Shown: positions 46,940 through 55,322, numbered from the stretch's first letter. The stretch: 64,000 bases of DNA from Celeribacter sp. PS-C1 (GCF_019429625.1 NZ_JAHXRW010000001.1:186001-250000), one strand, 5' to 3'. Made by a program: numbers and translations. Notes: a model not told the origin generated them from the letters alone.

Positions 46940-47839
46940 ATGAAGAAAGTGACCAAAGCGATTTTCCCTGTGGCGGGTCTTGGCACGCGGTTCTTGCCCG
47001 CAACCAAATCCATCCCGAAAGAGATCATGACCTTGGTCGACCGCCCGCTGATCCAATATGCCATCGACGAAGCGCGGGCGGCAGGGATCAAAGAGTTCAT
47101 CTTCGTGACCTCGCGCGGCAAAGGCGCGCTTGAGGATTACTTTGATCACTCGCCGGTGTTGGAGCAGGAGCTTCGCAAGAAGGGCAAAGACAAACTTCTC
47201 GAAGTTCTGAAAACCACGAATATGGACAGCGGTGCCATCGCCTATATCCGTCAGCACAAGGCGCTTGGTCTTGGTCACGCTGTGTGGTGCGCGCGTCGTC
47301 TTTTGGACCCGAAAGAACCCTTTGCCGTGATCCTGCCGGATGACGTCATCGCGGCAGAGAAACCCTGTCTGCAACAGATGGTCGAAGCCTACGAAGAACT
47401 TGGTGCATCTGGCTCCATGGTCGCCTCTATGGAAGTGCCTGCGGATAAAGTGTCTGCCTACGGTGTTCTGGACGTGAAAGAGGACATGGGCAGCACCGTC
47501 TCGGTCAAAGGCATGGTCGAAAAACCTGCGCCGGGCACCGAGCCGTCGAACCTCGCCGTGATCGGTCGCTACATTCTTGACCCGGCCGTGATGCAGAACC
47601 TGAACCAGATGAAAGCCGGTGCTGGTGGTGAGATTCAGCTCACCGATGCGATCGCGGATGAAATCGGGACGGAGCGTGGCGTTTATGGCTATCGCTTCGC
47701 GGGTCAGCGTTTTGACTGCGGCTCGAAAGCTGGTTTCCTTCAGGCAACGATCTCCTTCGGCCTGTCGCGTGACGATCTTCGCGATGAGCTTCAGGAGTAT
47801 TTGGATGAACTCTCCGCAGTTCGTGCTGCCGCTCAGTAA
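46940..47839 (+). CDS. galU: UTP-glucose-1-phosphate uridylyltransferase
   Basis: GalU forms UDP-glucose for surface glycans. The 299 residues start with the nucleotide site FPVAGLGTRFLPATKSIPKE, and contain GLGHAVWCARRLL, VILPDDVI and the substrate Lys in VEKPAPGTEPSNLAVIGRYI. AAGGAG is placed before the ATG. It is followed after 9 bp by galE. The 188 bp upstream hold no other gene; a small GGGCTC/GAGCC hairpin near 46908-46926 lies just before the ribosome site. Confidence 0.96.
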   Translation: MKKVTKAIFPVAGLGTRFLPATKSIPKEIMTLVDRPLIQYAIDEARAAGIKEFIFVTSRGKGALEDYFDHSPVLEQELRKKGKDKLLEVLKTTNMDSGAIAYIRQHKALGLGHAVWCARRLLDPKEPFAVILPDDVIAAEKPCLQQMVEAYEELGASGSMVASMEVPADKVSAYGVLDVKEDMGSTVSVKGMVEKPAPGTEPSNLAVIGRYILDPAVMQNLNQMKAGAGGEIQLTDAIADEIGTERGVYGYRFAGQRFDCGSKAGFLQATISFGLSRDDLRDELQEYLDELSAVRAAAQ

Positions 47840-47848
47840 GGACCTTAC

Positions 47849-48835
47849 ATGGCAAAATCCGTCATTGTGACCGGGGGTGCGGGCTATATCGGTTCGCACG
47901 CCTGTAAAGCTCTGCGCGCAGCGGGCTATGAGCCCGTCACCTTCGACAACCTGTCTACGGGTTGGGAAGATGCCGTAAAATTCGGCCCGTTCGAGAAAGG
48001 CGATCTCTTGGATCGCGCACGTCTCGATGAGGTTTTCGCCAAATACGATCCCGTTGCCGTGATGCATTTCGCCGCCTTCTCTCAGGTCGGCGAAAGCATG
48101 AAGGACCCCGGAAAATACTGGCGCAACAACGTCATCGGTTCTCTGACGCTGATCGAGGCGGCTGTTGCGGCGGGTTGCATGAATTTCGTGTTTTCCTCGA
48201 CCTGCGCGACTTATGGCGATCAGGACAACGTGGTGCTGGACGAGGACTCGGTGCAATTGCCGATCAACTCCTACGGGGCCTCGAAGCGCGCCATCGAGGA
48301 CATTCTTGAGAATTTCGAACAGGGGTTTGGCCTGAACTCCGTGATTTTCCGCTATTTTAACGTAGCGGGTGGTGACCCGGAGGCGGAAGTGGGCGAATTC
48401 CACCAGCCCGAAACCCATCTCATCCCGCTGATGCTCGACGCGATTGCTGGCAAACGCGACGCTTTGACCATTTTCGGCACGGATTACGACACGCCCGACG
48501 GGACCTGCATCCGCGACTATGTGCATGTCTGCGATCTGGTCGATGCGCATGTTTTGGGTCTGAAATGGCTCGAAGAGGGTAAAGGCAGCCGGGTGTTCAA
48601 CCTTGGCACGGGCAAGGGCTTTTCCGTGCGTGAGGTCATCGACCACTCTCGCGCCGTGACCAATATGGATGTGCCCTATGTCGAGGGCGATCGTCGACCC
48701 GGAGATTGCACCAAGCTGGTGTCTGGCTCTGAGCGCGCGATCCAGGAACTTGGTTGGTCGCCGGATCGATCGAACCTTGCCGAGATGATTGGCGATGCCT
48801 GGAAATGGCATCAAACCGGGCATTACGACAAGTGA
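47849..48835 (+). CDS. galE: UDP-glucose 4-epimerase
   Basis: GalE interconverts UDP-glucose and UDP-galactose. The 328 residues have the NAD loop GGAGYIGSH (about residue 8), the catalytic Ser region FSSTCATYGD, and YGASK (YxxxK, about residue 145). NVAGGDPEAEVGE and FGTDYDTPDGTCIRDYVHVC are typical. AAGGA precedes the ATG. With galU it supplies UDP-galactose to the glycosyltransferases encoded just downstream. Confidence 0.96.
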   Translation: MAKSVIVTGGAGYIGSHACKALRAAGYEPVTFDNLSTGWEDAVKFGPFEKGDLLDRARLDEVFAKYDPVAVMHFAAFSQVGESMKDPGKYWRNNVIGSLTLIEAAVAAGCMNFVFSSTCATYGDQDNVVLDEDSVQLPINSYGASKRAIEDILENFEQGFGLNSVIFRYFNVAGGDPEAEVGEFHQPETHLIPLMLDAIAGKRDALTIFGTDYDTPDGTCIRDYVHVCDLVDAHVLGLKWLEEGKGSRVFNLGTGKGFSVREVIDHSRAVTNMDVPYVEGDRRPGDCTKLVSGSERAIQELGWSPDRSNLAEMIGDAWKWHQTGHYDK

Positions 48836-48913
48836 GGCGCACAGCGCGAAAACAGTGATTCAGCTTTCTTAAAAAAGGCTCTAGTCTGGCCCGGTATGTA
48901 GAAGGGGACAGGT

Positions 48914-49930
48914 TTGGGCCGGCTTTGGCAAAGGTATAAGTTGCGGGTTTTGCGACGCCATCTGTTGTGGCGAGCCTTCCGCGCTCGTCACAAGCTTCGC
49001 CTTGTGCAGAACCGGACCTCAGGGATGGATGACGCTTCAATCCTGTGCGTTGCCTGCTTGCGCAATGAGGTGCCGCGTTTGCCTTACTTCTTGGAGTATT
49101 ATCGTCGCCTTGGCGTGACGCATTTCCTTTTTGTCGACAACGACAGCAACGACGGCGCGCGCACGCTTTTGACGGGTGAGCCGGACGTGTCGCTCTGGTC
49201 CACGTCGGCGAGCTACAAGGACGCTCGCTTTGGGCTCGACTGGACCACATGGCTTCAGATGAAATATGCGCGCGGCAAATGGTGTTTGACGTTGGATGCT
49301 GACGAGCTTTTGGTTTTTCCCGGTGATAAGACCCAAACTCTGCGGGATTTGACCCTTTTTATGGATGAGACCGGCCAGCAAGCGTTGGGCGCCTTGATGC
49401 TTGATCTCTACCCGAAAGGGCCGATTGATCAGGTTCGCTATCATGCCGGGCAGGACCCTTTAGAGGTCACACCCTATTTCGACCCGGCTCCCTATCGCGC
49501 GGTGCGACAGGTGCCGAAAGACAATCTTTGGGTCCAAGGAGGTGCGCGTGAGCGGGTCTTTTTCGCCGATGATCCGCGGCGCGGGCCGACACTGAATAAG
49601 CTGCCCTTGGTGAAGTGGCATTGGCGTTATGTGTATATCAATTCGACCCACGCCATGCTGCCGTCTGTTCTAAATCATGCCTATGACGGGCCGGGTGGCG
49701 CGTGTCTGAGTGGTGTGCTTTTGCACACCAAATTTTTGCCTGTGGCGATTGAGAAATCCCGCGAAGAAAAGACCCGAAAGCAGCACTTTGCGCAACCTGA
49801 CGCCTTCGGTGATTACTATGATGCGGTGATCAAAGGGCCTGACCTGTGGCATGAAGCATCCATAGCCTATGAGGGGGCGGAGCAGCTAGAGGCACTTGGT
49901 TTGATGAGTCGCGGAAGTTGGCGGGAGTAG
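48914..49930 (+). CDS. Glycosyltransferase family 2-like protein (paralogue 1)
   Basis: A 338-residue glycosyltransferase of the family-2-like group. After a basic N-terminus (LLWRAFRARHKLRL) come ACLRNEVPRLPYFLEYYR, FLFVDNDSNDGA and LTLDADELLVFP; the DAD aspartates (about residue 126) probably bind metal and sugar nucleotide. The start is TTG at 48914 behind AAGGGG. It is supported by the downstream paralogue, whose conserved N-terminus aligns to the same point; no ATG fits. No membrane segment. Sugar and acceptor are unknown. Confidence 0.85.
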   Translation: MGRLWQRYKLRVLRRHLLWRAFRARHKLRLVQNRTSGMDDASILCVACLRNEVPRLPYFLEYYRRLGVTHFLFVDNDSNDGARTLLTGEPDVSLWSTSASYKDARFGLDWTTWLQMKYARGKWCLTLDADELLVFPGDKTQTLRDLTLFMDETGQQALGALMLDLYPKGPIDQVRYHAGQDPLEVTPYFDPAPYRAVRQVPKDNLWVQGGARERVFFADDPRRGPTLNKLPLVKWHWRYVYINSTHAMLPSVLNHAYDGPGGACLSGVLLHTKFLPVAIEKSREEKTRKQHFAQPDAFGDYYDAVIKGPDLWHEASIAYEGAEQLEALGLMSRGSWRE

Positions 49931-49962
49931 TGGGCGAGACGGGTAGCTTTGGTAAATAGATA

Positions 49963-49995
49963 TAAACAATTATGCGATCTAATCTGAATTGTTTA
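49963..49995. repeat. 9-bp inverted repeat before the second glycosyltransferase gene
   Basis: TAAACAATT (49963-49971) and AATTGTTTA (49987-49995) are perfect inverted copies separated by 15 bases, in an AT-rich gap of about 160 bp between the paralogous glycosyltransferase genes. There is no T tract, so an operator or mRNA hairpin is more likely than a terminator. Confidence 0.5.
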
Positions 49996-50089
49996 CGATT
50001 TGATCGAAATACGTAAATTACTTTTAAGGGTTCTGGAAGAAGGCGCGAATTGACCTATCATCTTGACCCGGGGACATAAGGGCAAACTG

Positions 50090-51100
50090 GTGAGCAGGTT
50101 CGGGCAATATAAGATGCGGCTGAGGCGCAAACGCGCGCTCTGGCGAGCCTTTCGGGCGCGCCGGGAGCTGACTCTTATTCAGGACAATACCTCACGCATT
50201 CGTCCCGACGACATTCTGTTGATCTGCACCCTGCGCAACGAATATGTGCGCCTCCCATTTTTCCTGAAGTATTATCGGGATATGGGCGTTCGCCATTTTC
50301 TTTTCATCGACAACGATAGCGACGATGGCTCGCGCAAGTTGCTTTTGGGGCAAGAGGACGTGTCGATCTGGCACACGACGGCGAGCTATCGCACCTCGAT
50401 GTTCGGCGTGCATTGGATGAACTGGATCGCCCGGAAATACTGCCACGAGCATTGGACGCTCACAGTCGATGTGGATGAATTCCTCGTCTTTCCGTTTTGT
50501 GACACGCGCCCTATCCCGGCGCTCACCGATTGGCTCGACAACTCCGGGATTAGAAGCTTTTCGGCCATGCTGATCGACATGTATCCGAAAGGGCCGATTG
50601 ATGCGCAGCCTTACCGCGAAGGGCAAAACCCGTTCGAGATCGCGGAATGGTTCGACAGCGGCAACTATATGATTTCAATGAATCCGGAGTATTACAATCT
50701 CTGGATTCAGGGCGGCCCGCGAGCGCGGCTTTTTTTCAAGGACGATCCGAAAAGTGCGCCGTCTTTGAACAAAATCCCGCTGGTCAAATGGCATCGCGAT
50801 TACGCCTACATGCAGTCGACGCATATGCTTTTGCCGCGGGGGCTCAACCTCGTGTATGAGACCGAGGGTGGTGAAAAGGCCTCCGGCGCGCTGCTGCACG
50901 CCAAATTCCTCAACACTTTTGTGGAGAAAACCCGCGAAGAGTTGGAGCGGCGTCAGCATTACGCAGGCTCGCGTGAATACCTTGCCTATCACAGCCGGAT
51001 CAACGATGACCCGGACCTGTGGTGCAACTGGTCTGAGAAATACATCAACTGGCGTCAGCTTGAGATTTTGGGCCTCATGTCCAAGGGGAACTGGGCATGA
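50090..51100 (+). CDS. Glycosyltransferase family 2-like protein (paralogue 2)
   Basis: A 336-residue paralogue of the gene just upstream, alike from the N-terminal ALWRAFRARRELTL through FLFIDNDSDDGSRKLLLG, TVDVDEFLVFP, MYPKGPID and IPLVKWH to the C-terminal LGLMSKGNWA. The DVD aspartates correspond to DAD in paralogue 1. The GTG at 50090 follows AAGGG and aligns with the start of paralogue 1; a TTG nine codons earlier is possible. Its TGA overlaps the next gene's ATG. Likely a tandem duplication, now well diverged, so the two may add different sugars. Confidence 0.85.
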   Translation: MSRFGQYKMRLRRKRALWRAFRARRELTLIQDNTSRIRPDDILLICTLRNEYVRLPFFLKYYRDMGVRHFLFIDNDSDDGSRKLLLGQEDVSIWHTTASYRTSMFGVHWMNWIARKYCHEHWTLTVDVDEFLVFPFCDTRPIPALTDWLDNSGIRSFSAMLIDMYPKGPIDAQPYREGQNPFEIAEWFDSGNYMISMNPEYYNLWIQGGPRARLFFKDDPKSAPSLNKIPLVKWHRDYAYMQSTHMLLPRGLNLVYETEGGEKASGALLHAKFLNTFVEKTREELERRQHYAGSREYLAYHSRINDDPDLWCNWSEKYINWRQLEILGLMSKGNWA

Positions 51101-52794
51101 CGGTCGGTTTCGTGATGTTGGTCCACACCGCTCTGCACCGGGCCGAACAGGTGGCACGCCACTGGGCGACCCATGGCTGTCCCGTGGTGATCCATGTCGA
51201 CCGGAGGGTGAAGAAAGAGGTCTATCAGCCTTTTGTCGACAGCCTGTCCGATCTCGACAACGTGGTGTTCTCGAAAAGATATGCCTGTGACTGGGGCACG
51301 TGGTCTTTGGTGCGCGCGTCGCAAGATGCTTCAGAGCTTATGCTGTCGCGTTTTCCCGAGGCGCGACATGTTTATCTCTCCTCGGGCGCCTGTCTGCCAC
51401 TGCGCCCCGTCGAGGATCTGAAACACTATCTCGCGGCGCGTCCGATGACGAATTTCATCGAGAGTGTGACGACGGAGGATGTGCCCTGGACCGTTGGCGG
51501 GCTGGACTCGGAGCGATTCACTCTGCGCTTTCCATTCTCGTGGAAAAAGCAGAGGCGGCTGTTTGATCGCTATGTCCATCTGCAACGCAAGATCGGGTAC
51601 AAACGAAAAATCCCTGACGGGCTTGTGCCGCATCTGGGGTCGCAATGGTGGTGCCTGACGCGTCAGACTCTATCGGCGATTCTTGAGGACCCGGATCGCA
51701 AGGCCTATGACGCTTATTTCAAACGCGTGTGGATTCCGGACGAGAGCTATTATCAGACCCTCGTGCGGCTCTATTCCAACAATATCGAAAGCCGGTCCCT
51801 GACCTTGTCGAAATTCGACTATCAGGGCAAACCGCATATTTTCTACGACGATCACCTTCAGCTTTTGCGGCGCTCCGACTGTTTTGTGGCGCGCAAAATG
51901 TGGCCAAAGGCGGAGCGGCTTTATGCAACGTTCCTCAATCCGGATGTTAATCCGATGAAGGGAACAGAACCCAATCCAGGCAAAATAGATCGTATCTTTG
52001 CTAAGGCGGTCGAGCGGCGGGTCATGGGCCGCGAAGGGCTTTATATGCAAAGCCGTCAGCCCGGACATGGCAAGGGCCATGGCAAGACCAGCGCGCCCTA
52101 TTCGATTTTCGAAGGCTTCTCCGATCTCTTCGAGGACTTCGACGAATGGCTGGCGCGATCTGTCGGAGCGCGAGTACATGGACATCTTTTCGCGCCGGAA
52201 CGGGCCGAGTTTTCAAGCGGGCAAAAGGTATTTTCCGGAGCTTTGTCAGATCATGCGGCGCTGCGGGACTACAACCCCTGCGGCTTTCTGACCTCGCTGA
52301 TTTGGAACACCCGCGGTGAGCGGCAGTGTTTCATGTTCGGACCGCGCGACACTCAGGACATCACCTGGCTTGTGGCGACGGACCCGAATGCGCAGATCTC
52401 GGTGATTTCCGGGGCCTGGGCTGTGACGCTGTTCCGCTCTAACCTGAGCTTTTCCGAAATTCGCCGTGAGGCCGCCCGCTTGCAAAAGATCGAGACACAG
52501 CACATCGACATTTTGCGTTCGCAACACGTCAAGGCGCGGATCAGAATCTGGACCATGGCGGATTTCATCGAAAGCCAAATGGAGCCTTTGCAGGCGATCA
52601 TCGACGAGATCGGTCCGCGCAATATCCGCCGCCTGACCGAGGCGCCGCGCATGCGAGACCTCACTGGCTTTGGACAATTCCTGCAGAACCTGAAAAACCA
52701 AGGTATGAAGCCTCATCTCATGGGCGATTTCCCCATGGGCAACGAACCCGATACGCGTCCGCGCTCAAACAAGCGTCCTTACTTGGTAAAATAA
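51097..52794 (+). CDS. GT14-like (core-2/I-branching type) glycosyltransferase with a long C-terminal domain
   Basis: A 565-residue protein. Residues 1-270 resemble the GT14 beta-1,6-N-acetylglucosaminyltransferase/xylosyltransferase fold: FVMLVHTALHRAEQVARHW, VIHVDRRV, YLSSGACLPLRP, GSQWWCLTR and IPDESYYQTLV. The remaining half (about 275-565) has no motif I can name. It contains an acidic/aromatic stretch (FEGFSDLFEDFDEWLARSVG) and a Trp-rich, mixed region; I call it unknown. It is translationally coupled to the upstream glycosyltransferase gene (ATGA) and lies 3 bp before the sulfotransferase gene. Confidence 0.85.
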   Translation: MTVGFVMLVHTALHRAEQVARHWATHGCPVVIHVDRRVKKEVYQPFVDSLSDLDNVVFSKRYACDWGTWSLVRASQDASELMLSRFPEARHVYLSSGACLPLRPVEDLKHYLAARPMTNFIESVTTEDVPWTVGGLDSERFTLRFPFSWKKQRRLFDRYVHLQRKIGYKRKIPDGLVPHLGSQWWCLTRQTLSAILEDPDRKAYDAYFKRVWIPDESYYQTLVRLYSNNIESRSLTLSKFDYQGKPHIFYDDHLQLLRRSDCFVARKMWPKAERLYATFLNPDVNPMKGTEPNPGKIDRIFAKAVERRVMGREGLYMQSRQPGHGKGHGKTSAPYSIFEGFSDLFEDFDEWLARSVGARVHGHLFAPERAEFSSGQKVFSGALSDHAALRDYNPCGFLTSLIWNTRGERQCFMFGPRDTQDITWLVATDPNAQISVISGAWAVTLFRSNLSFSEIRREAARLQKIETQHIDILRSQHVKARIRIWTMADFIESQMEPLQAIIDEIGPRNIRRLTEAPRMRDLTGFGQFLQNLKNQGMKPHLMGDFPMGNEPDTRPRSNKRPYLVK

Positions 52795-52797
52795 TTC

Positions 52798-54225
52798 ATG
52801 GCCCAGCCCTTCGACTATTTCGTGATTTTTGCAGAGATGCGGACCGGTTCCAATTTTCTGGAAGAAAACGTCAATGCCTATCCGGGGCTGAAATGTTGGG
52901 GGGAGGTGTTCAATCCGGGCTTCATCGGCAAGTCGCAGCAAAAAGAGATGCTTGGTATTTCCATGTTGGAGCGTGAATCCGATCCGACCGCGCTTTTGCA
53001 AAAGCTGTGTAAATCGACAGAGGGTTTGGCGGGGTTTCGGTTCTTTCACGATCACGACCCTCGCATTTTGGACCATGTGCTTCACGACCCCAAATGCGCC
53101 AAAATCATTCTGACGCGCAATCCACTGGACAGTTACGTATCGCGTAAGATTGCGGGCGTGACCGGTCAGTGGCGTTTGGGTGATCTCAAGGATGCGAAAT
53201 CAGCGAAGGTCACCTTCGACAAGCGCGAATTCCAAACGATGCTGGACGAGCTGAAGGCGTTTCAAATTTTCCTTCAGCGTCAGCTTCAGATGAGCGGCCA
53301 GACGGCGTTTTACATCAATTACGAGGACATTCAGGACGTCGAGGTTCTGAACGGTCTGGCGCGCTTTCTCGGTGTCACTGCGGAGCGTAACAAGACCTCG
53401 CAAAAGACCAAGGTGCAGAACCCGTCGCGTCTTGAGGACAAGGTGCTGAACTACGCAGACATGATGTCAGACCTTTCGAGCGTGGATCACTTTAACCTTT
53501 CGAGCACCCCGAATTTCGAGCCGCGCCGCAAACCCGCCGTTCCGACCTATGTGGCGGCGGCAGAGACGTCGTTGCTCTATATGCCGGTGCGCGGTGGACC
53601 TGAGGCCGCCGTGGCAGAATGGATGTCTGCACTGGACAAGGTCGACCCGGAGGCGTTGCAGCATGGGTTTTCACAAAAGACCCTGCGCCAGTGGAAGCGC
53701 CAGCATAAGGGGCACCGCAGCTTTACTGTGATTTCGCATCCGGCGCAGCGTTTGCATCGTGTGTTCTGCGATTACATCCTGAACATCAGCGGCAAGACCT
53801 ACGGCGAAATTCGTGAGACCCTGCGTGCGACCTATAAGCTTCCCCTGCCTGCGGCTGAGCCAACGGAGAGCTACACCCGCGATCAGCATCGTGAGGCGTT
53901 TCTCAAATTTGCGGGCTTTGTGCAGGGCAATCTGAATGGCCAGACCTCGGTGCGGGTCGATGGCACTTGGGCTTCGCAATCTGAGGTGATCAAAGGTTTT
54001 GCCGATTTCTCTCTGCCGGACATCGTGATCCGGGAAGAAAGTCTGGCGGAGGACCTGTCACATCTGGCCGCGAGCCTTGGGATCAAGCCCGCGCTTCTTA
54101 AAGATGAGCCGGAAGATGCGCCCTACACGCTCGCCGAGATCTATGACGCAGAGGTCGAAGAGGCCGTCAAAGCGGCCTATCAGCGCGATTACATGATGTT
54201 CGGGTTCAAGCCCTGGGGTCAGTAA
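52798..54225 (+). CDS. Sulfotransferase (NodH/Stf0-like) with a possible second, degenerate sulfotransferase module
   Basis: A 475-residue protein. The N-terminal half (to about residue 230) has the PAPS 5'-phosphosulfate loop region FAEMRTGSNFLEENVN and the 3'-phosphate motif ILTRNPLDSYVSRK (about residue 105), as in NodH-type sulfotransferases that use PAPS. The C-terminal half (about 255-475) starts with LLYMPVRGGPEAAVAEWM and then SFTVISHPAQRLHRVFCDYI. This resembles the two PAPS motifs of another sulfotransferase family, but the first has lost the usual Lys-Thr-Gly pattern. No ribosome site is clear; translation is probably coupled to the GT14-like gene 3 bp upstream. It is convergent with ptsN. 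Confidence 0.85.
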   Translation: MAQPFDYFVIFAEMRTGSNFLEENVNAYPGLKCWGEVFNPGFIGKSQQKEMLGISMLERESDPTALLQKLCKSTEGLAGFRFFHDHDPRILDHVLHDPKCAKIILTRNPLDSYVSRKIAGVTGQWRLGDLKDAKSAKVTFDKREFQTMLDELKAFQIFLQRQLQMSGQTAFYINYEDIQDVEVLNGLARFLGVTAERNKTSQKTKVQNPSRLEDKVLNYADMMSDLSSVDHFNLSSTPNFEPRRKPAVPTYVAAAETSLLYMPVRGGPEAAVAEWMSALDKVDPEALQHGFSQKTLRQWKRQHKGHRSFTVISHPAQRLHRVFCDYILNISGKTYGEIRETLRATYKLPLPAAEPTESYTRDQHREAFLKFAGFVQGNLNGQTSVRVDGTWASQSEVIKGFADFSLPDIVIREESLAEDLSHLAASLGIKPALLKDEPEDAPYTLAEIYDAEVEEAVKAAYQRDYMMFGFKPWGQ

Positions 54226-54238
54226 CAGGGATAAAGGA

Positions 54239-54703
54239 TCAGGCGGCCTTAGTCGCCGGTCCTTCGGTCAGGATCGCGTGCAGCGTGGCGGCCTCGTTGT
54301 TCGCGCGCAGCTTGGCGCAAATGTCGCCATTGCGCATGGTGCGGGACACGAGTGCCAGTGCCTTGAGGTGATCGACGCCGGATTCGGCGGGGGCGAAGAG
54401 CGCGAAGATCAGATCGACCGGCTGACGGTCCACCGCATCGAAATCCATCGGGCTTTCAAGACGCAAGAAGGTGCCAACCACGCGGTCGAGCCCCTCGATC
54501 CGCGCATGCGGCAGGGCGACGCCGTGGCCCACACCAGTGGGGCCAAGGCTTTCGCGTTCCTGAAGTGCATCGACAGTGTCGTTCAAAGTCAGACCATAGA
54601 CGCTTGCCGCGATCTCACCGAGATCCTGAAACAAACGTTTCTTGCTGGTCATTTTGCCCACGACCTTAACAGCCTGTGGGTCCAAAATCTTTGCGATATC
54701 CAT
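54239..54703 (-). CDS. ptsN: PTS IIA-like nitrogen regulatory protein PtsN (EIIA-Ntr)
   Basis: PtsN is the last phosphoacceptor of the nitrogen PTS and regulates by protein contacts. The 154 residues have the phosphorylated His in GHGVALPHARIEGL (about residue 66), and the family end. The ATG at 54703 is chosen to match family length; the frame stays open 28 codons upstream into an intergenic hairpin. It follows hpf, the usual neighbour, and faces the sulfotransferase gene with 13 bp between. Confidence 0.94.
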   Translation of the reverse strand: MDIAKILDPQAVKVVGKMTSKKRLFQDLGEIAASVYGLTLNDTVDALQERESLGPTGVGHGVALPHARIEGLDRVVGTFLRLESPMDFDAVDRQPVDLIFALFAPAESGVDHLKALALVSRTMRNGDICAKLRANNEAATLHAILTEGPATKAA

Positions 54704-54719
54704 TCGAAAACTACCCGCC

Positions 54720-54741
54720 CCGACCCGTCGAGGCGGGTCGG
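54720..54741 (+). other. Hairpin between hpf and ptsN
   Basis: CCGACCCG and CGGGTCGG pair perfectly around TCGAGG. The T tract (TTTCTTT) lies on the plus-strand side, so as a terminator it would act on transcripts entering from the sulfotransferase operon rather than on hpf-ptsN. Confidence 0.55.
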
Positions 54742-54746
54742 TTTCT

Positions 54747-55322
54747 TTATGTCGCGTTGTTGGGGTCAATCCAGCCGATGTTCCCATCCGGGCGGCGGTA
54801 GACCACGTTTACACCAGCTTTCCCTTCCTTGTGGAACACAAGGACCGGAGCTCCGGCAAGTTCCATCTGCATCACAGCTTCACCCACCGTGAGGGTCGGA
54901 ATCGACGCCTCCATTTCGGCGATGATCATCGGCTGCAAGCTGTCGGGTTCCTGATCCTCGTCATGCTCCGATGCGGCGAGGATATACTGGGAACCGCCGA
55001 AGAGTTCAACAGGCTCTGCGCGCTCCTTATGGTGATCTTTCAACCGGCGCTTGTAGCGACGCAGTTGCTTGTCCATTTTTTCCGCGCAGGCGTCAAAAGC
55101 GGCGTAAATCTCATGCGCGCGGGCGCTGGCCTGGGCCGTCAGACCGGTCGACAGGTGCACCACGGCCTCGCAAACATATTCTGCCCCACTTTTGGAGAAC
55201 ACGACATTCGCATCGGTCGGACGTTGCGCGTATTTTTCAAGCACGGAGCCGAGCTCGGTTTTGACATGCGTCTGAAGCGCTGCACCGATGTCGATTTGTT
55301 TGCCGCTGATTTGGTACCGCAT
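54747..55322 (-). CDS. hpf: Ribosome hibernation promoting factor, long form
   Basis: Long HPF dimerises 70S ribosomes into inactive 100S particles. The 191 residues have the N-terminal ribosome-binding domain (about 1-100, with the basic RRYKRRLKDHHKE helix) and the C-terminal dimerisation domain (about 130-190, VLVFHKEGKAGVNVVYRRPD then GNIGWIDP). AAGGAGG precedes the ATG at 55322. The 243 bp upstream have a minus-strand TATAAT (55525-55520) and a TTGACA (55552-55547), but 21 bases apart, so that promoter is doubtful. Confidence 0.95.
   Translation of the reverse strand: MRYQISGKQIDIGAALQTHVKTELGSVLEKYAQRPTDANVVFSKSGAEYVCEAVVHLSTGLTAQASARAHEIYAAFDACAEKMDKQLRRYKRRLKDHHKERAEPVELFGGSQYILAASEHDEDQEPDSLQPMIIAEMEASIPTLTVGEAVMQMELAGAPVLVFHKEGKAGVNVVYRRPDGNIGWIDPNNAT

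Noticed and set aside
46832-48823. A 663-codon open frame antisense to galU and galE
   Set aside because: It spans two well-supported genes and their gap on the other strand, and has no ribosome site or known motif.
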